Source: Staphylococcus xylosus
GTDB lineage: Bacteria; Bacillota; Bacilli; Staphylococcales; Staphylococcaceae
Direction: 5' to 3'
Length of the DNA stretch: 64,000 nt
Assembly: GCF_002732165.1 (NCBI RefSeq)
Contig: NZ_MRZO01000006.1
Span: 62,001 to 126,000 of the forward strand
The first letter of the stretch is position 1, and each line of letters begins with the position of its first letter. Below are positions 20,468 to 27,892 of the stretch, piece after piece. Below the pieces are notes generated by a model, which worked only from the letters and a program-made list of their open reading frames with translations, was not told the DNA's origin and made no database searches. The position numbers and the translations under genes were made by a program.

Positions 20468-21976
20468 ATGAAAAAAAGTGAAAAGATTGCAATAGACGTT
20501 ATCACAACTTCAGATATGCATAGTTATTTTCTTAATGGAGATTATAGCTCAAATATTTATAGAGCAGGTACTTATGTTAAATCGATAAGAGAAGAAAACG
20601 ACCACGTCATTCTATTAGATAGTGGCGGTAGTTTAGCAGGTTCTTTAGCAGCATTCTATTATGCGGTAGTTGCACCGTACAAACGTCATCCAATGATAAA
20701 ATTGATGAATGCAATGAACTATGATGCAAGTGGTATTAGTCCAAATGAATTTAAATTTGGTTTGTCATTCTTTTCAAGAGCAGTGTCGCTATCTAGGTTT
20801 CCTTGGTTATCAGCAAATATTGAATATAAGCGTACACGGGAGCCTTATTTTTCTACGCCATATACTATTAAAGAAATTGAAGGCGTGAAGATTGCTATAG
20901 TAGGTTTAACTTCTGATGGATTAATGGAAAGAGAACATTTTGAAATGGAAAAAGATGTTCAAATTGAAAAAACTTTATTATCTTCTAAACGTTGGATTCG
21001 TTTTATACATGAAACAGAGAAACCAGAATTTCTTATAGTGATTTATCACGGTGGACTTAATCAGTTAAATAAGTCAGCTAATGAGCATGAACAGAATGTG
21101 AATGAAGCGGAAAAATTAATGCAGACATTAGGAGTTATAGATTTATTGATTACTGGACACCAACATCAAACGTTTATAGGTCAAAATGATAAAACGGTTT
21201 ATGTTCAAGCAGGGCAAAATGCTGAACAGTTAATTCATGTGAAAATTAATTTTAAAAAGCGCACAACTTCATATGAATTAGAAGATATCCAATCTCAAAT
21301 TATTGATTTGAATGAATATCATGAAGATAAGGATTTATTAAATTTAACTTTTTATGATAGGAAAACGGTTGAACATTGGAGTAAGGAAGTTTTAACGAAC
21401 ACAGATATTGACGCTAAAGTTGAGGGGTTAGGCGATGTTATCACAAAACCTCATAAGTTTACACAGCTCTTACATGATAGTATAAGATTAGCATTTGATT
21501 ACGATATTTCATGTGTACATTTACCTATAAGCGGTGAAAAGGGATTGTCAGGTACAATTACGAATGAGGAACTATATAATGCGCACCCTCATCCTGATAT
21601 TCCAATTGATTTAACGATTAAAGGTCAACAAATTAAAGATATTTTAGAATATTGTTATGGTCATATTGAGTTTAGCCAAGGAGAGCTTAGCCTAACTATT
21701 GTAGATGAGACACTTTGTACATTCTGGCAAGGTGTAGATTACATTATAGATATGAATGCCGAACCGTTTAACCGTGTTACTCTTAAAAATATTAGACTAG
21801 ATCATATGTATCGTGTAAGTATGACAGATTACTGCTATAGAAATTATAGACAGTATTTAGAAGATGCTGTGATTCATGAAACTGGTGAAATCACAATGGT
21901 AGAGTTAATTTCGCGTAATTTAAAAAATCAAGACTATCAGATTCAACAAAAACAAACATTTGAGGTCATAAAATAA
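20468..21976 (+). CDS. Metallophosphatase/5'-nucleotidase-like protein with altered active site
   Basis: A 502-residue protein with the two-domain layout of bifunctional metallophosphatase/5'-nucleotidases: calcineurin-like domain (1-270), then a 5'-nucleotidase C-terminal domain (330-490). There is no signal peptide. Retained: SDMH (Asp16, His18), a later YHGG and TGHQHQ. Changed: the usual GD of motif II reads LDSGGSLAG (Gly54), and the usual GNHEFDFG reads SPNEFKFG (91-98), so the metal-ligand Asn is Pro92 and the catalytic His is Asn93. It may be a non-catalytic or re-purposed member. GAGGAGAGAGG precedes the ATG. It is transcribed alone between two terminators. Confidence 0.82.
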   Translation: MKKSEKIAIDVITTSDMHSYFLNGDYSSNIYRAGTYVKSIREENDHVILLDSGGSLAGSLAAFYYAVVAPYKRHPMIKLMNAMNYDASGISPNEFKFGLSFFSRAVSLSRFPWLSANIEYKRTREPYFSTPYTIKEIEGVKIAIVGLTSDGLMEREHFEMEKDVQIEKTLLSSKRWIRFIHETEKPEFLIVIYHGGLNQLNKSANEHEQNVNEAEKLMQTLGVIDLLITGHQHQTFIGQNDKTVYVQAGQNAEQLIHVKINFKKRTTSYELEDIQSQIIDLNEYHEDKDLLNLTFYDRKTVEHWSKEVLTNTDIDAKVEGLGDVITKPHKFTQLLHDSIRLAFDYDISCVHLPISGEKGLSGTITNEELYNAHPHPDIPIDLTIKGQQIKDILEYCYGHIEFSQGELSLTIVDETLCTFWQGVDYIIDMNAEPFNRVTLKNIRLDHMYRVSMTDYCYRNYRQYLEDAVIHETGEITMVELISRNLKNQDYQIQQKQTFEVIK

Positions 21977-22020
21977 AAAAACAGGGAGATTCATTTTATA
22001 ATGAATCTCCCTGTTTTTAA
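21976..22020. terminator. Bidirectional terminator
   Basis: AAAAACAGGGAGATTCAT and its perfect complement flank a 5-7 base loop with A and T tracts. It serves both convergent genes. Confidence 0.88.
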
Positions 22021-22043
22021 AACAAATAATGCTTTTTTAAGGT

Positions 22044-22646
22044 TTATGCGTTAAATATTAATAAGATGACAACAGCTACAATTTGTGCAATAACCGTTGT
22101 GGCGATTCGACGTGTATAAAAATAACTTAATGAAAGTACGATTTGTACAATAAACACAAAGAATACAATCCATAAATTATCTAGGTAGTAAAATAAAGAA
22201 GCTGAACAAAATGCTGTAATTATAATACCTAACCAACTAGGTAAATTTAATTTTAGTAATTCTTTTTGTAATACAGTACGCATATATAATTCATGGCAAG
22301 GTATTACAAAAACTAATGTAACTAGCATTTGCCATTTATAATACACACCTGTACGTGTTAGTTCTTTTATTAATTCAGCATATTTAATATCGGTAGCTAT
22401 AGCTGCGATAATAAGTTGAATAACGATTAACACAATACCTGTAATGATACCTATACCTAAAGACGTCAGTAGCCGTTTAGACTCTATATCTCTTTGATAA
22501 AAAACATAACTAACACCTGCGATTAGCATGATGCCGGTATATAGATACCAATATTCTTGTTTTTCGCCCCACATAACATATAAGATAATGTGGAATACAA
22601 GAAAACTTACAATAAACCATATTAATGCCTTAGAAAGTCTATTCAT
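22044..22646 (-). CDS. CPBP (CAAX protease-like) membrane protein, divergent motifs
   Basis: A 200-residue protein with about seven membrane helices. The arrangement and the segment CHELYMRTVLQKELL match motif 1 (EExxxR) of the CPBP/Abi intramembrane protease family, but the first glutamate is His. The usual second motif with a metal-binding His is not recognisable in FCSASLFYYLDNLW. Staphylococcal relatives of this superfamily affect surface protein display and cell-wall enzymes, so a non-proteolytic scaffold role is possible. It starts 5 bases after the DUF2187 gene and shares its transcript. Confidence 0.65.
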   Translation of the reverse strand: MNRLSKALIWFIVSFLVFHIILYVMWGEKQEYWYLYTGIMLIAGVSYVFYQRDIESKRLLTSLGIGIITGIVLIVIQLIIAAIATDIKYAELIKELTRTGVYYKWQMLVTLVFVIPCHELYMRTVLQKELLKLNLPSWLGIIITAFCSASLFYYLDNLWIVFFVFIVQIVLSLSYFYTRRIATTVIAQIVAVVILLIFNA

Positions 22647-22651
22647 TTTAA

Positions 22652-22837
22652 CTATCCTTCTTGTTCAACGATTGTATACCGTTTATGATTAATGACAGTC
22701 TTTTCAGGCAAGTCTAGTTCTTCGAAGTTCTCCATAATTGTTAAATCAACAATTACTGAGTTGTCATTAATTTTTTCTACTCGACCCTTTAAGCCATCAT
22801 AAAATTCTACGATATTTCCAACTTCTGCAACAGTCAT
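22652..22837 (-). CDS. DUF2187 (YkvS-like) small protein
   Basis: A 61-residue soluble protein: VAEVGNIVEFYDGLKGRVEKI with a repeated beta-strand pattern ending INHKRYTIVEQ. This is the YkvS/DUF2187 family, KOW-like in appearance and of unknown function in Bacillota. GGGAGG lies 7 bases before the ATG. It is the first gene of a two-gene transcript with the CPBP-like protein; the functional link is unknown. Confidence 0.82.
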   Translation of the reverse strand: MTVAEVGNIVEFYDGLKGRVEKINDNSVIVDLTIMENFEELDLPEKTVINHKRYTIVEQEG

Positions 22838-23036
22838 TTTTAGTCCTCCCTAGAAATGCTAACTAGATAATATTATACAAAAAATCCTCTTACAAATAAA
22901 CAAATAACCATTAAATTGCTTGATATAAGACAATTTATAAATTTTACTTTATTCTCAAAGTGAATGATTGGCAATTTTTGTGAAAATATAGCATAAATAA
23001 GGTAAGGGTATATAATATGGAAAAGGAGTGTAGTAA

Positions 23037-24023
23037 ATGAAGTTTATTAGTAACAATAATATTACAGATCCAACGCTTAATTTAGCAATGGAGGAGTATG
23101 TATTAAAAAACATGCCTAAAGATGATAGTTATTTTTTATTTTATATAAATAGACCATCCATTATTATTGGCAAAAATCAAAATACTATTGAAGAAGTGAA
23201 CCAATCATATATTGATGAACAAGGTATCGATGTTGTAAGACGTATATCTGGTGGGGGCGCAGTTTATCATGATACAGGGAATTTAAATTTTAGTTTTGTT
23301 ACGGATGATGATGGCAATAGCTTCCATAATTTCCAAAAATTTACTGAACCAATTGTTGAAGCGTTGAAATCGCTTGGTGTTGATGCAAAATTAAGTGGAA
23401 GAAATGATATACAAGTTGGTGAAGCTAAAATATCAGGAAATGCTATGGTAAAAGTAAAAGATCGTATGTTTAGTCATGGTACTTTAATGTTGAATAGTGA
23501 ACTAGATGAAGTTCAGAATGCTTTAAAAGTGAACCCAGCAAAAATTAAGTCTAAAGGTATTAAATCTGTAAGAAGTAGAGTTGCAAATATTTCTGAATTC
23601 TTAGATGAGCCAATAGATATAGATGAATTCAAAGAAATAATTCTAAAAAGTATTTTTGGCGAAACTCAAGTAGAAGAATATAAACTTACAGATGAAGATT
23701 GGCAAAAAATAGAAAAGCTAAGCAATGAAAAATATCGTACCTGGGAATGGAATTATGGAAGAAACCCGAAATATAACTTTGAAAGAGAAGAAAAATTTGA
23801 AAAAGGTTTCGTACAGATTAAATTAGATGTAAAGAAAGGACGTATTGAACACGCAAAAATTTTCGGTGATTTCTTTGGTGAAGGTGATATTACGGAATTA
23901 GAAAATGCGTTAGAAGGTACAATGCATGAATTTGATAGTATTGAAGAGGCGCTTTCAAATTATGATATTTATCATTATTTTGGAGATATCGATCGGCATG
24001 AACTAATTAGACTCATGTCATAA
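23037..24023 (+). CDS. lplA: Lipoate-protein ligase A
   Basis: Attaches free lipoate through lipoyl-AMP to the E2 subunits or GcvH of 2-oxoacid dehydrogenase complexes. The 328-residue protein has the lipoate-binding signature RRISGGGAVYHDTGNLNFSF (around residues 70-90) and KISGNAM with the catalytic lysine region, plus the accessory C-terminal domain (residues ~245-328) found in full-length ligases. AAAAGGAG precedes the ATG. S. aureus has more than one ligase; this position corresponds to LplA1 there. It is monocistronic with its own terminator. Confidence 0.93.
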   Translation: MKFISNNNITDPTLNLAMEEYVLKNMPKDDSYFLFYINRPSIIIGKNQNTIEEVNQSYIDEQGIDVVRRISGGGAVYHDTGNLNFSFVTDDDGNSFHNFQKFTEPIVEALKSLGVDAKLSGRNDIQVGEAKISGNAMVKVKDRMFSHGTLMLNSELDEVQNALKVNPAKIKSKGIKSVRSRVANISEFLDEPIDIDEFKEIILKSIFGETQVEEYKLTDEDWQKIEKLSNEKYRTWEWNYGRNPKYNFEREEKFEKGFVQIKLDVKKGRIEHAKIFGDFFGEGDITELENALEGTMHEFDSIEEALSNYDIYHYFGDIDRHELIRLMS

Positions 24024-24055
24024 AACTTTAGATAAAAATAATTTTGAAAATGTAA

Positions 24056-24100
24056 AAGGTCTATTCACTAACTTAATTGATAAGTAGGGAATAGACCTTA
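24056..24100 (+). terminator. Terminator after lplA
   Basis: AAGGTCTATTC ... GAATAGACCTT stem followed by ATTTTA. Confidence 0.75.
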
Positions 24101-24122
24101 TTTTAAATAACAAGCCTTTAAA

Positions 24123-24341
24123 TTAACCAACGAGGAATTCCTCCAAGTTTCTATATTCTTCAGTATAACGTTTGAAATCATTCTCGTTTTTATTTTTAAG
24201 CGCATTATCGATAAGTCGTTCCAACTCTTGCTTGCGAACATTGCGTAAAGATTCATCGATGATTAATTCAATACCTAAGTCGTTAATTGTTGATACAAAT
24301 GATTCTAAAGTATTGTATTTTACATGTGTATTGTGTTTCAT
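24123..24341 (-). CDS. Small IDEAL-domain protein
   Basis: A 72-residue protein with the IDEAL motif: an acidic helix-rich segment LGIELIIDESLRNVRKQELE followed by RLIDNALKNKNENDF. IDEAL domains occur in Bacillota proteins such as YpiB and in ComK-linked regulators, probably as short protein-binding elements. I choose the ATG at 24341 because AAAGG lies 11 bases before it and only 2 bases before the alternative GTG at 24350. It sits next to comK, facing away from it. A role in competence is only a speculation from proximity. Confidence 0.72.
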   Translation of the reverse strand: MKHNTHVKYNTLESFVSTINDLGIELIIDESLRNVRKQELERLIDNALKNKNENDFKRYTEEYRNLEEFLVG

Positions 24342-24593
24342 AAACGTCACAGCCTTTCTATCTTTATTTACATATAGTATACAAGGTTTTAATTTTTAAA
24401 TCAATGAATATTCTGATTTTTCCGAAAAAATAGTGTTACATGCAAGTTTACTGAAAATGAGAAATCGAAAAAAGCATTATACTAAAAATTAATTGCAGGA
24501 AATTTATAAAAGTATTTATATTATTTATTGATTTTAAGATGTTGATGATATATTATTTGAGTATCACCAAAAGTTATGAAGGAGGTAACAACA

Positions 24594-25157
24594 ATGATTC
24601 AACCATATATTATTAAAAAAGGTGATATGGTTTTACAACCATGCAATTTAGCTACTGGACATTATGAAGGTAGTTACTTGCTAAGGTATAAAGCCGACAG
24701 TCAAATTATTAAAGAACGAGTATCAAAAATAATCGACCGTTCATGTAGGTTTTATGGTAGCAGTTATGTATTTAAAAAAGAAGATACCATGCGTATTACA
24801 GGTATAAGCAGTAAGCCACCCATTCTATTCACTCCATTATTTCCCACTTATTTCTTTCCCACACACTCTGATCGTAAAGCAGATAATACCTGGATTAATA
24901 TCCATTATGTACATAATATTAGACCACTTAAAGAAAAGAAATGTAAGGTTACTTTTGTAGATAATCAAAGTATTGTAGCTAACATTTCTGCTCATAGCAT
25001 GCATCATCAATATTTAAATGGTATATATTATTATTACATGATGGATAGGGCAGCAAGAGTCGCTACATTTGATCCTGATTCGCCAATTGATTATACTAAA
25101 CCACAATTAAATATATATGAAGCGTTGGCTAAATATTCGTTGTTTGAATCGAAATAG
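24594..25157 (+). CDS. comK: Competence transcription factor ComK
   Basis: A 187-residue ComK-family protein, the DNA-binding activator of late competence genes. Recognised from the opening YIIKKGDMVLQPC and from the central and C-terminal blocks (TWINIHYVHNIRPLK, then NGIYYYYMMDRAAR). GGAGGT lies 7 bases before the ATG at 24594; an upstream ATG at 24576 overlaps the ribosome site. In S. aureus ComK1 is made under SigH control and competence is seldom expressed. The reading frame is complete. The Asn and Ser tRNA genes follow after a terminator. Confidence 0.88.
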   Translation: MIQPYIIKKGDMVLQPCNLATGHYEGSYLLRYKADSQIIKERVSKIIDRSCRFYGSSYVFKKEDTMRITGISSKPPILFTPLFPTYFFPTHSDRKADNTWINIHYVHNIRPLKEKKCKVTFVDNQSIVANISAHSMHHQYLNGIYYYYMMDRAARVATFDPDSPIDYTKPQLNIYEALAKYSLFESK

Positions 25158-25190
25158 CAAAAATTAGTAAATAAAAAATGTAAAAAAGAC

Positions 25191-25241
25191 ATATGTGGAA
25201 TATTATATTAATTTAGTGTAAATATTCCGCATATTTTTTTT
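25191..25241 (+). terminator. Terminator after comK
   Basis: ATATGTGGAATATT ... AATATTCCGCATAT stem and a run of eight T. It directly precedes the tRNA promoter. Confidence 0.82.
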
Positions 25242-25250
25242 GTATACCTC

Positions 25251-25278
25251 TTGAAAAATTAAAGATAGTTGATATAAT
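25251..25278 (+). promoter_or_regulatory. tRNA promoter
   Basis: TTGAAA (25251-25256), 16-base spacer, TATAAT (25273-25278); the first tRNA begins 32 bases later. Confidence 0.75.
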
Positions 25279-25310
25279 AGTATTTGTGCTTGATTAAAGG
25301 CATTGATTAT

Positions 25311-25385
25311 TCCACAGTAGCTCAGTGGTAGAGCTATCGGCTGTTAACCGATCGGTCGTAGGTTCGAGTCCTACCTGTGGAGCCA
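25311..25385 (+). tRNA. tRNA-Asn (anticodon GTT)
   Basis: Cloverleaf fits: acceptor TCCACAG/CTGTGGA, D-loop AGCTCAGTGGTAGAGC, anticodon stem-loop ATCGG-CTGTTAA-CCGAT with anticodon GTT, and T-arm AGGTTCGAGTCCT. The CCA end is encoded. Confidence 0.97.
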
Positions 25386-25387
25386 TT

Positions 25388-25476
25388 GGAAACGTACTCA
25401 AGTTGGCTGAAGAGGCGCCCCTGCTAAGGGTGTAGGTCGTGAAAGCGGCGCGAGGGTTCGAATCCCTCCGTTTCCG
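25388..25476 (+). tRNA. tRNA-Ser (anticodon GCT)
   Basis: Acceptor GGAAACG/CGTTTCC, anticodon loop CTGCTAA (GCT, for AGC/AGU codons), the long variable arm typical of serine tRNAs, and T-arm GGGTTCGAATCCC. The 3' CCA is not encoded, unlike the tRNA-Asn two bases upstream; both come from one transcript. Confidence 0.96.
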
Positions 25477-25485
25477 TAAGAAAAG

Positions 25486-25536
25486 AACTCTCGTTAAATT
25501 GACGTAAATGAAGCGTTGGTTTAACGGGAGTTTTTT
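25486..25536 (+). terminator. Terminator of the tRNA operon
   Basis: AACTCTCGTTAAA ... TTTAACGGGAGTT stem followed by TTTTTT. Confidence 0.88.
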
Positions 25537-25580
25537 GTTTTGATGAGTTTATATTATTAATTGTTAAAAAGTTAAGGGAA

Positions 25581-25688
25581 TATACTAATATGAGAGTTTT
25601 CGTATTAGTGGTAGGGTGTATATGGTGTCCCCCCTTAACCACCTGAAAGTATCTTTTCGTAGCCATCCTTTGGGATGGTTTTTTTGTA
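25581..25688 (+). ncRNA. Candidate small RNA with a C-rich motif
   Basis: A GTGTCCCCCC run at 25626-25635 sits in a ~100-base segment that ends in a clean terminator (CCATCCTTTGGGATGG plus T7, 25663-25686). No reading frame with a proper ribosome site lies in it. Exposed C-rich motifs pairing with ribosome sites are typical of staphylococcal regulatory RNAs. A TATACT at 25581 with TTGTTA 14 bases upstream is a poor promoter, so the 5' end is uncertain. Confidence 0.4.
25663..25686 (+). terminator. Terminator of the candidate small RNA
   Basis: CCATCC-TTTG-GGATGG stem with seven or more T. Confidence 0.8.
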
Positions 25689-25806
25689 TTTTAAAGACAT
25701 TACTACTGTTTATTATATGCCAATGAGCATGTATTATATAACTATTGAAAGTGATTTTTACTAATATGATGAGTTTTTCTATTTAAAAATAAGGAGATTC
25801 CCTAAT

Positions 25807-25896
25807 TTGGTTAATATAATTAATGTGATAAGCTATAGCAAGTGGACTTCAGACATCTACATATATCTGTTAAGTAGCAATATTACATTACTATAA
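25807..25896 (+). CDS. Possible 29-residue peptide (TTG start)
   Basis: AAGGAG at 25791-25796 lies 10 bases before a TTG that opens a 29-codon frame beginning MVNIINVISYSKWTSD. A terminator follows at 25931-25970. The composition is unremarkable and I recognise no family. The start codon is rare and no promoter is clear, so this may be chance. Confidence 0.22.
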   Translation: MVNIINVISYSKWTSDIYIYLLSSNITLL

Positions 25897-25930
25897 TGTT
25901 ACGTTTTTGTTACTTGATATTACAAAAACA

Positions 25931-25972
25931 AAACAAACTAAAAGCTAATATAGGAGCTTTGGTTTGTTTTTT
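25931..25972 (+). terminator. Intrinsic terminator in the gene-poor region
   Basis: AAACAAACTAAAAGCT ... AGCTTTGGTTTGTTT with a following T7. It implies a plus-strand transcript between 25690 and 25930 that no known gene explains. Confidence 0.75.
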
Positions 25973-26038
25973 TATTTCTAAATTTTAAAAAATAGGGTGA
26001 AATTACTTATTTATTATAATTGTTATTGTATAAAAATA

Positions 26039-26077
26039 AAAAGGCTAAATCAGAGTGATTTCTGATTTAGCCTTTTT
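26039..26077. terminator. Bidirectional terminator
   Basis: AAAAGGCTAAATCAG and its perfect complement around an 8-9 base loop. On the minus strand it directly follows the candidate 30-residue peptide gene and ends in a T-rich run. Confidence 0.85.
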
Positions 26078-26103
26078 GAAATGAAAAGAACTAATTAGAT
26101 TTG

Positions 26104-26196
26104 TTACTTAGAGATAGCATCAATAATAATATTAATGGTAGTGATAATAGCATTTAAGATATCTTTAAGTACGATAATCCCTAATTTATCAGTCAT
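26104..26196 (-). CDS. Candidate 30-residue amphipathic (PSM-like) peptide
   Basis: A 30-codon frame begins MTDKLGIIVLKDILNAI and ends IDAISK, then TAA, with a strong terminator 27 bases later on the same strand. Polar residues at positions 4, 11, 12, 15, 19, 22, 26 and 29 fall on one helical face and Ile/Leu/Val on the other, the pattern of staphylococcal phenol-soluble modulins and delta-toxin. It has no leader and is of similar size. Against it: no Shine-Dalgarno sequence precedes the ATG, and I could not find a good promoter. It may be a true PSM-like toxin, a degenerated copy, or coincidence. Confidence 0.42.
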   Translation of the reverse strand: MTDKLGIIVLKDILNAIITTINIIIDAISK

Positions 26197-26437
26197 TACT
26201 ATATATTGTGCTATGTTTTTATGGATTTTTAAGTTAAGATATTGATAATTTAAATAAAAGTAAATTTCACAACAATAAAATAAAGAAGTCTGTAAGTATT
26301 CAGTTTAAAAATTTATATTAGAAATTCTAAAATATTGTGATAAATATTATAAAAATAGTTGTAATATTTGTAATGCTATCGTAATATAATAGTGTGAGTT
26401 AAAGATTTAAAACAAAAACTGAGGAGGTAACTTTGAA

Positions 26438-26929
26438 ATGAAGAAATTATCAAAAATTGTTTTAGCAAGTAGTATTGTTTTTGGGACTGTCTTAGGTGCT
26501 AATGTTGTAAATGGAGAAGGTATAGAGAAGCAAGCAGAAGCTGCACAAACACCATGGTATAATTATAACGGTTACACAGCTCCAAGTAGTAATTTTGTAT
26601 TAGATAAGAATTTTAAAACAGCATTGAAATACGATAATGTAAAGATTAATGGTTATAAACTTACTAGCAATAAGTCAGACGCATCTAATGAAGTAAAAGT
26701 GTATGATCAAATTTTTTACAAAGTGAGTAATCATAAAGCAGATCAAGTCGCATTTAACCTAGATGGACGAACTGTAACGCCACAAAAATTAATAAATGTT
26801 TATGGTCAACCAGTAGAGAAACCCGTTGAAACTGCTGTAGGTAAAGTTTATAAATATAAAGTAGGCAATAAAACTGTTCAATTTTTTGTAGATAAAGGAC
26901 ACGTATATAGAGCGCAAATTAATAGTTAA
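26438..26929 (+). CDS. Secreted IsaB-family protein
   Basis: A 163-residue exported protein. Signal peptide: MKKLSK, a hydrophobic core, and a likely cleavage near EAAQT (about residue 36). The mature part opens TPWYNYNGYTAPSSNFVLDK and continues FKTALKYDNVKINGYKL, closely resembling the immunodominant staphylococcal antigen B family (IsaB), a secreted protein reported to bind nucleic acid. In S. aureus isaB itself lies elsewhere, so this is best called a paralogue or family member. GAGGAGG precedes the start. The gene is monocistronic, with a large hairpin after it. Confidence 0.82.
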   Translation: MKKLSKIVLASSIVFGTVLGANVVNGEGIEKQAEAAQTPWYNYNGYTAPSSNFVLDKNFKTALKYDNVKINGYKLTSNKSDASNEVKVYDQIFYKVSNHKADQVAFNLDGRTVTPQKLINVYGQPVEKPVETAVGKVYKYKVGNKTVQFFVDKGHVYRAQINS

Positions 26930-27059
26930 AAACTACTCTATTAGTGTTTTTTATTGTAGTAAGCTTCTTTAAATAGTAAATCGAGGTGCTGATAGGTCAC
27001 TGTTTTACTTAATGACAAACATTTTTTAGTACATGTCTTAGAACTTTTATATAAATATT

Positions 27060-27120
27060 AAACTCCTCTAAGGGTAGTTACTTCAAATGCAAAAGTAAAC
27101 TACCTTTAGAGGAGTATTTT
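27060..27120 (+). terminator. Terminator after the isaB-like gene
   Basis: ACTCCTCTAA(A)GGTAGTT arms with complement AACTACCTTTAGAGGAGT around a short loop, followed by ATTTT. It lies 130 bases after the stop. Confidence 0.75.
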
Positions 27121-27195
27121 AATTCAAAAAAGTAATGATTGTTTATATGGCGATTTTAGGATTAATTTTATGAGAGACTTATTACACGCAAATTA

Positions 27196-27241
27196 AAGAA
27201 GGGAGTGAGACTTTAAATAATGTCTCACTCCCTTCTATTTT
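27196..27241. terminator. Bidirectional terminator
   Basis: GAAGGGAGTGAGAC and its perfect complement GTCTCACTCCCTTC around TTTAAATAAT. It could end the minus-strand small peptide transcript that starts near 27.4 kb. Confidence 0.8.
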
Positions 27242-27296
27242 GATAATTTGTATACTGCACTTTTATTAAGTGGCTAATTATATAATGAGATAATTT

Positions 27297-27383
27297 TTAT
27301 TTTTTACTTATTAGATTTCTAATCGCTCTAACAATATAGCCTACAGCTAATGCTCTAAATATGCGTTGAATTATATTTTTCAT
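27297..27383 (-). CDS. 28-residue cationic amphipathic peptide (unrecognised)
   Basis: A 28-codon frame with an excellent ribosome site: AGGAGG lies 7 bases before the ATG at 27383. The peptide begins MKNIIQRIFRALAVGYIVRA and ends NLISKK. It carries seven basic residues (Lys2, Arg7, Arg10, Arg19, Arg22, Lys27, Lys28) and no acidic ones, spaced so that they fall on one side of a helix. No leader is present. Possible roles are a leaderless bacteriocin-like or membrane-active peptide, a type I toxin, or a small membrane regulator. I recognise no family. The TM2 protein gene lies upstream on the same strand. Confidence 0.6.
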   Translation of the reverse strand: MKNIIQRIFRALAVGYIVRAIRNLISKK

Positions 27384-27499
27384 TTTAAACCTCCTAAGTT
27401 ACATTTCGAAATTTTAATTTGGATTATATTTTCTTTACCCTGTTCTAAGTGAAATATAGATGTTTTTGTAAATTTATGAATTATTTTCTACAATGCGTA

Positions 27500-27712
27500 T
27501 TATTTTTCAAAAGTAATTAAACCATCTTCATCAGCCTTATGAAAGAAAATAGTAATAATTCCACTTATTATTGCAATAATATATGGAATCCCCGTCCAGA
27601 AGAAAATGAGATGGATAATGCCTTGTAAAAGTTGATTAGAGTAAAACTTATGGATTCCGCACCAACCTAATATGAATGCGAGTACAACATAGATTACTTT
27701 GTTTACTTTCAT
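27500..27712 (-). CDS. TM2-domain membrane protein
   Basis: A 70-residue protein made of one TM2 domain: a first helix with AFILGWCGIHKFYSNQLLQG, then a second helix IPYIIAIISGIITIFF, and a short acidic tail. TM2 proteins are small membrane proteins of unknown biochemical role. AAAGG precedes the ATG with a 10-base gap. It lies ~115 bases upstream of the 28-residue peptide gene on the same strand; the two may share a transcript. Confidence 0.85.
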   Translation of the reverse strand: MKVNKVIYVVLAFILGWCGIHKFYSNQLLQGIIHLIFFWTGIPYIIAIISGIITIFFHKADEDGLITFEK

Positions 27713-27892
27713 GTGCCCATATCCTTTCGTATTAAATTAATTGCTTTAATTATCTCTTAAATCTAAGTTTACAACAATAAAAAACTATTGTTCCTATAAA
27801 AATCAGTATGTAGTATCATGATTACTTCGAATTTTTCAGTTGATTCGTATATAATAGAATCAAAGAACTTATGAATAAGGGGAGCGTTACTG

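Noticed and set aside
25424-25666. 80-residue minus-strand frame starting MATKRYFQVVKG
   Set aside because: It runs through the antisense of tRNA-Ser (giving the well-known false ETEGFEPSRR peptide) and its ATG lies inside a terminator stem with AAAGG touching it, leaving no spacing.
27134-27172. Very short hydrophobic frame MIVYMAILGLIL resembling a small toxin start
   Set aside because: Only 12 codons, no ribosome site and no charged tail as in known Fst/PepA-type toxins.
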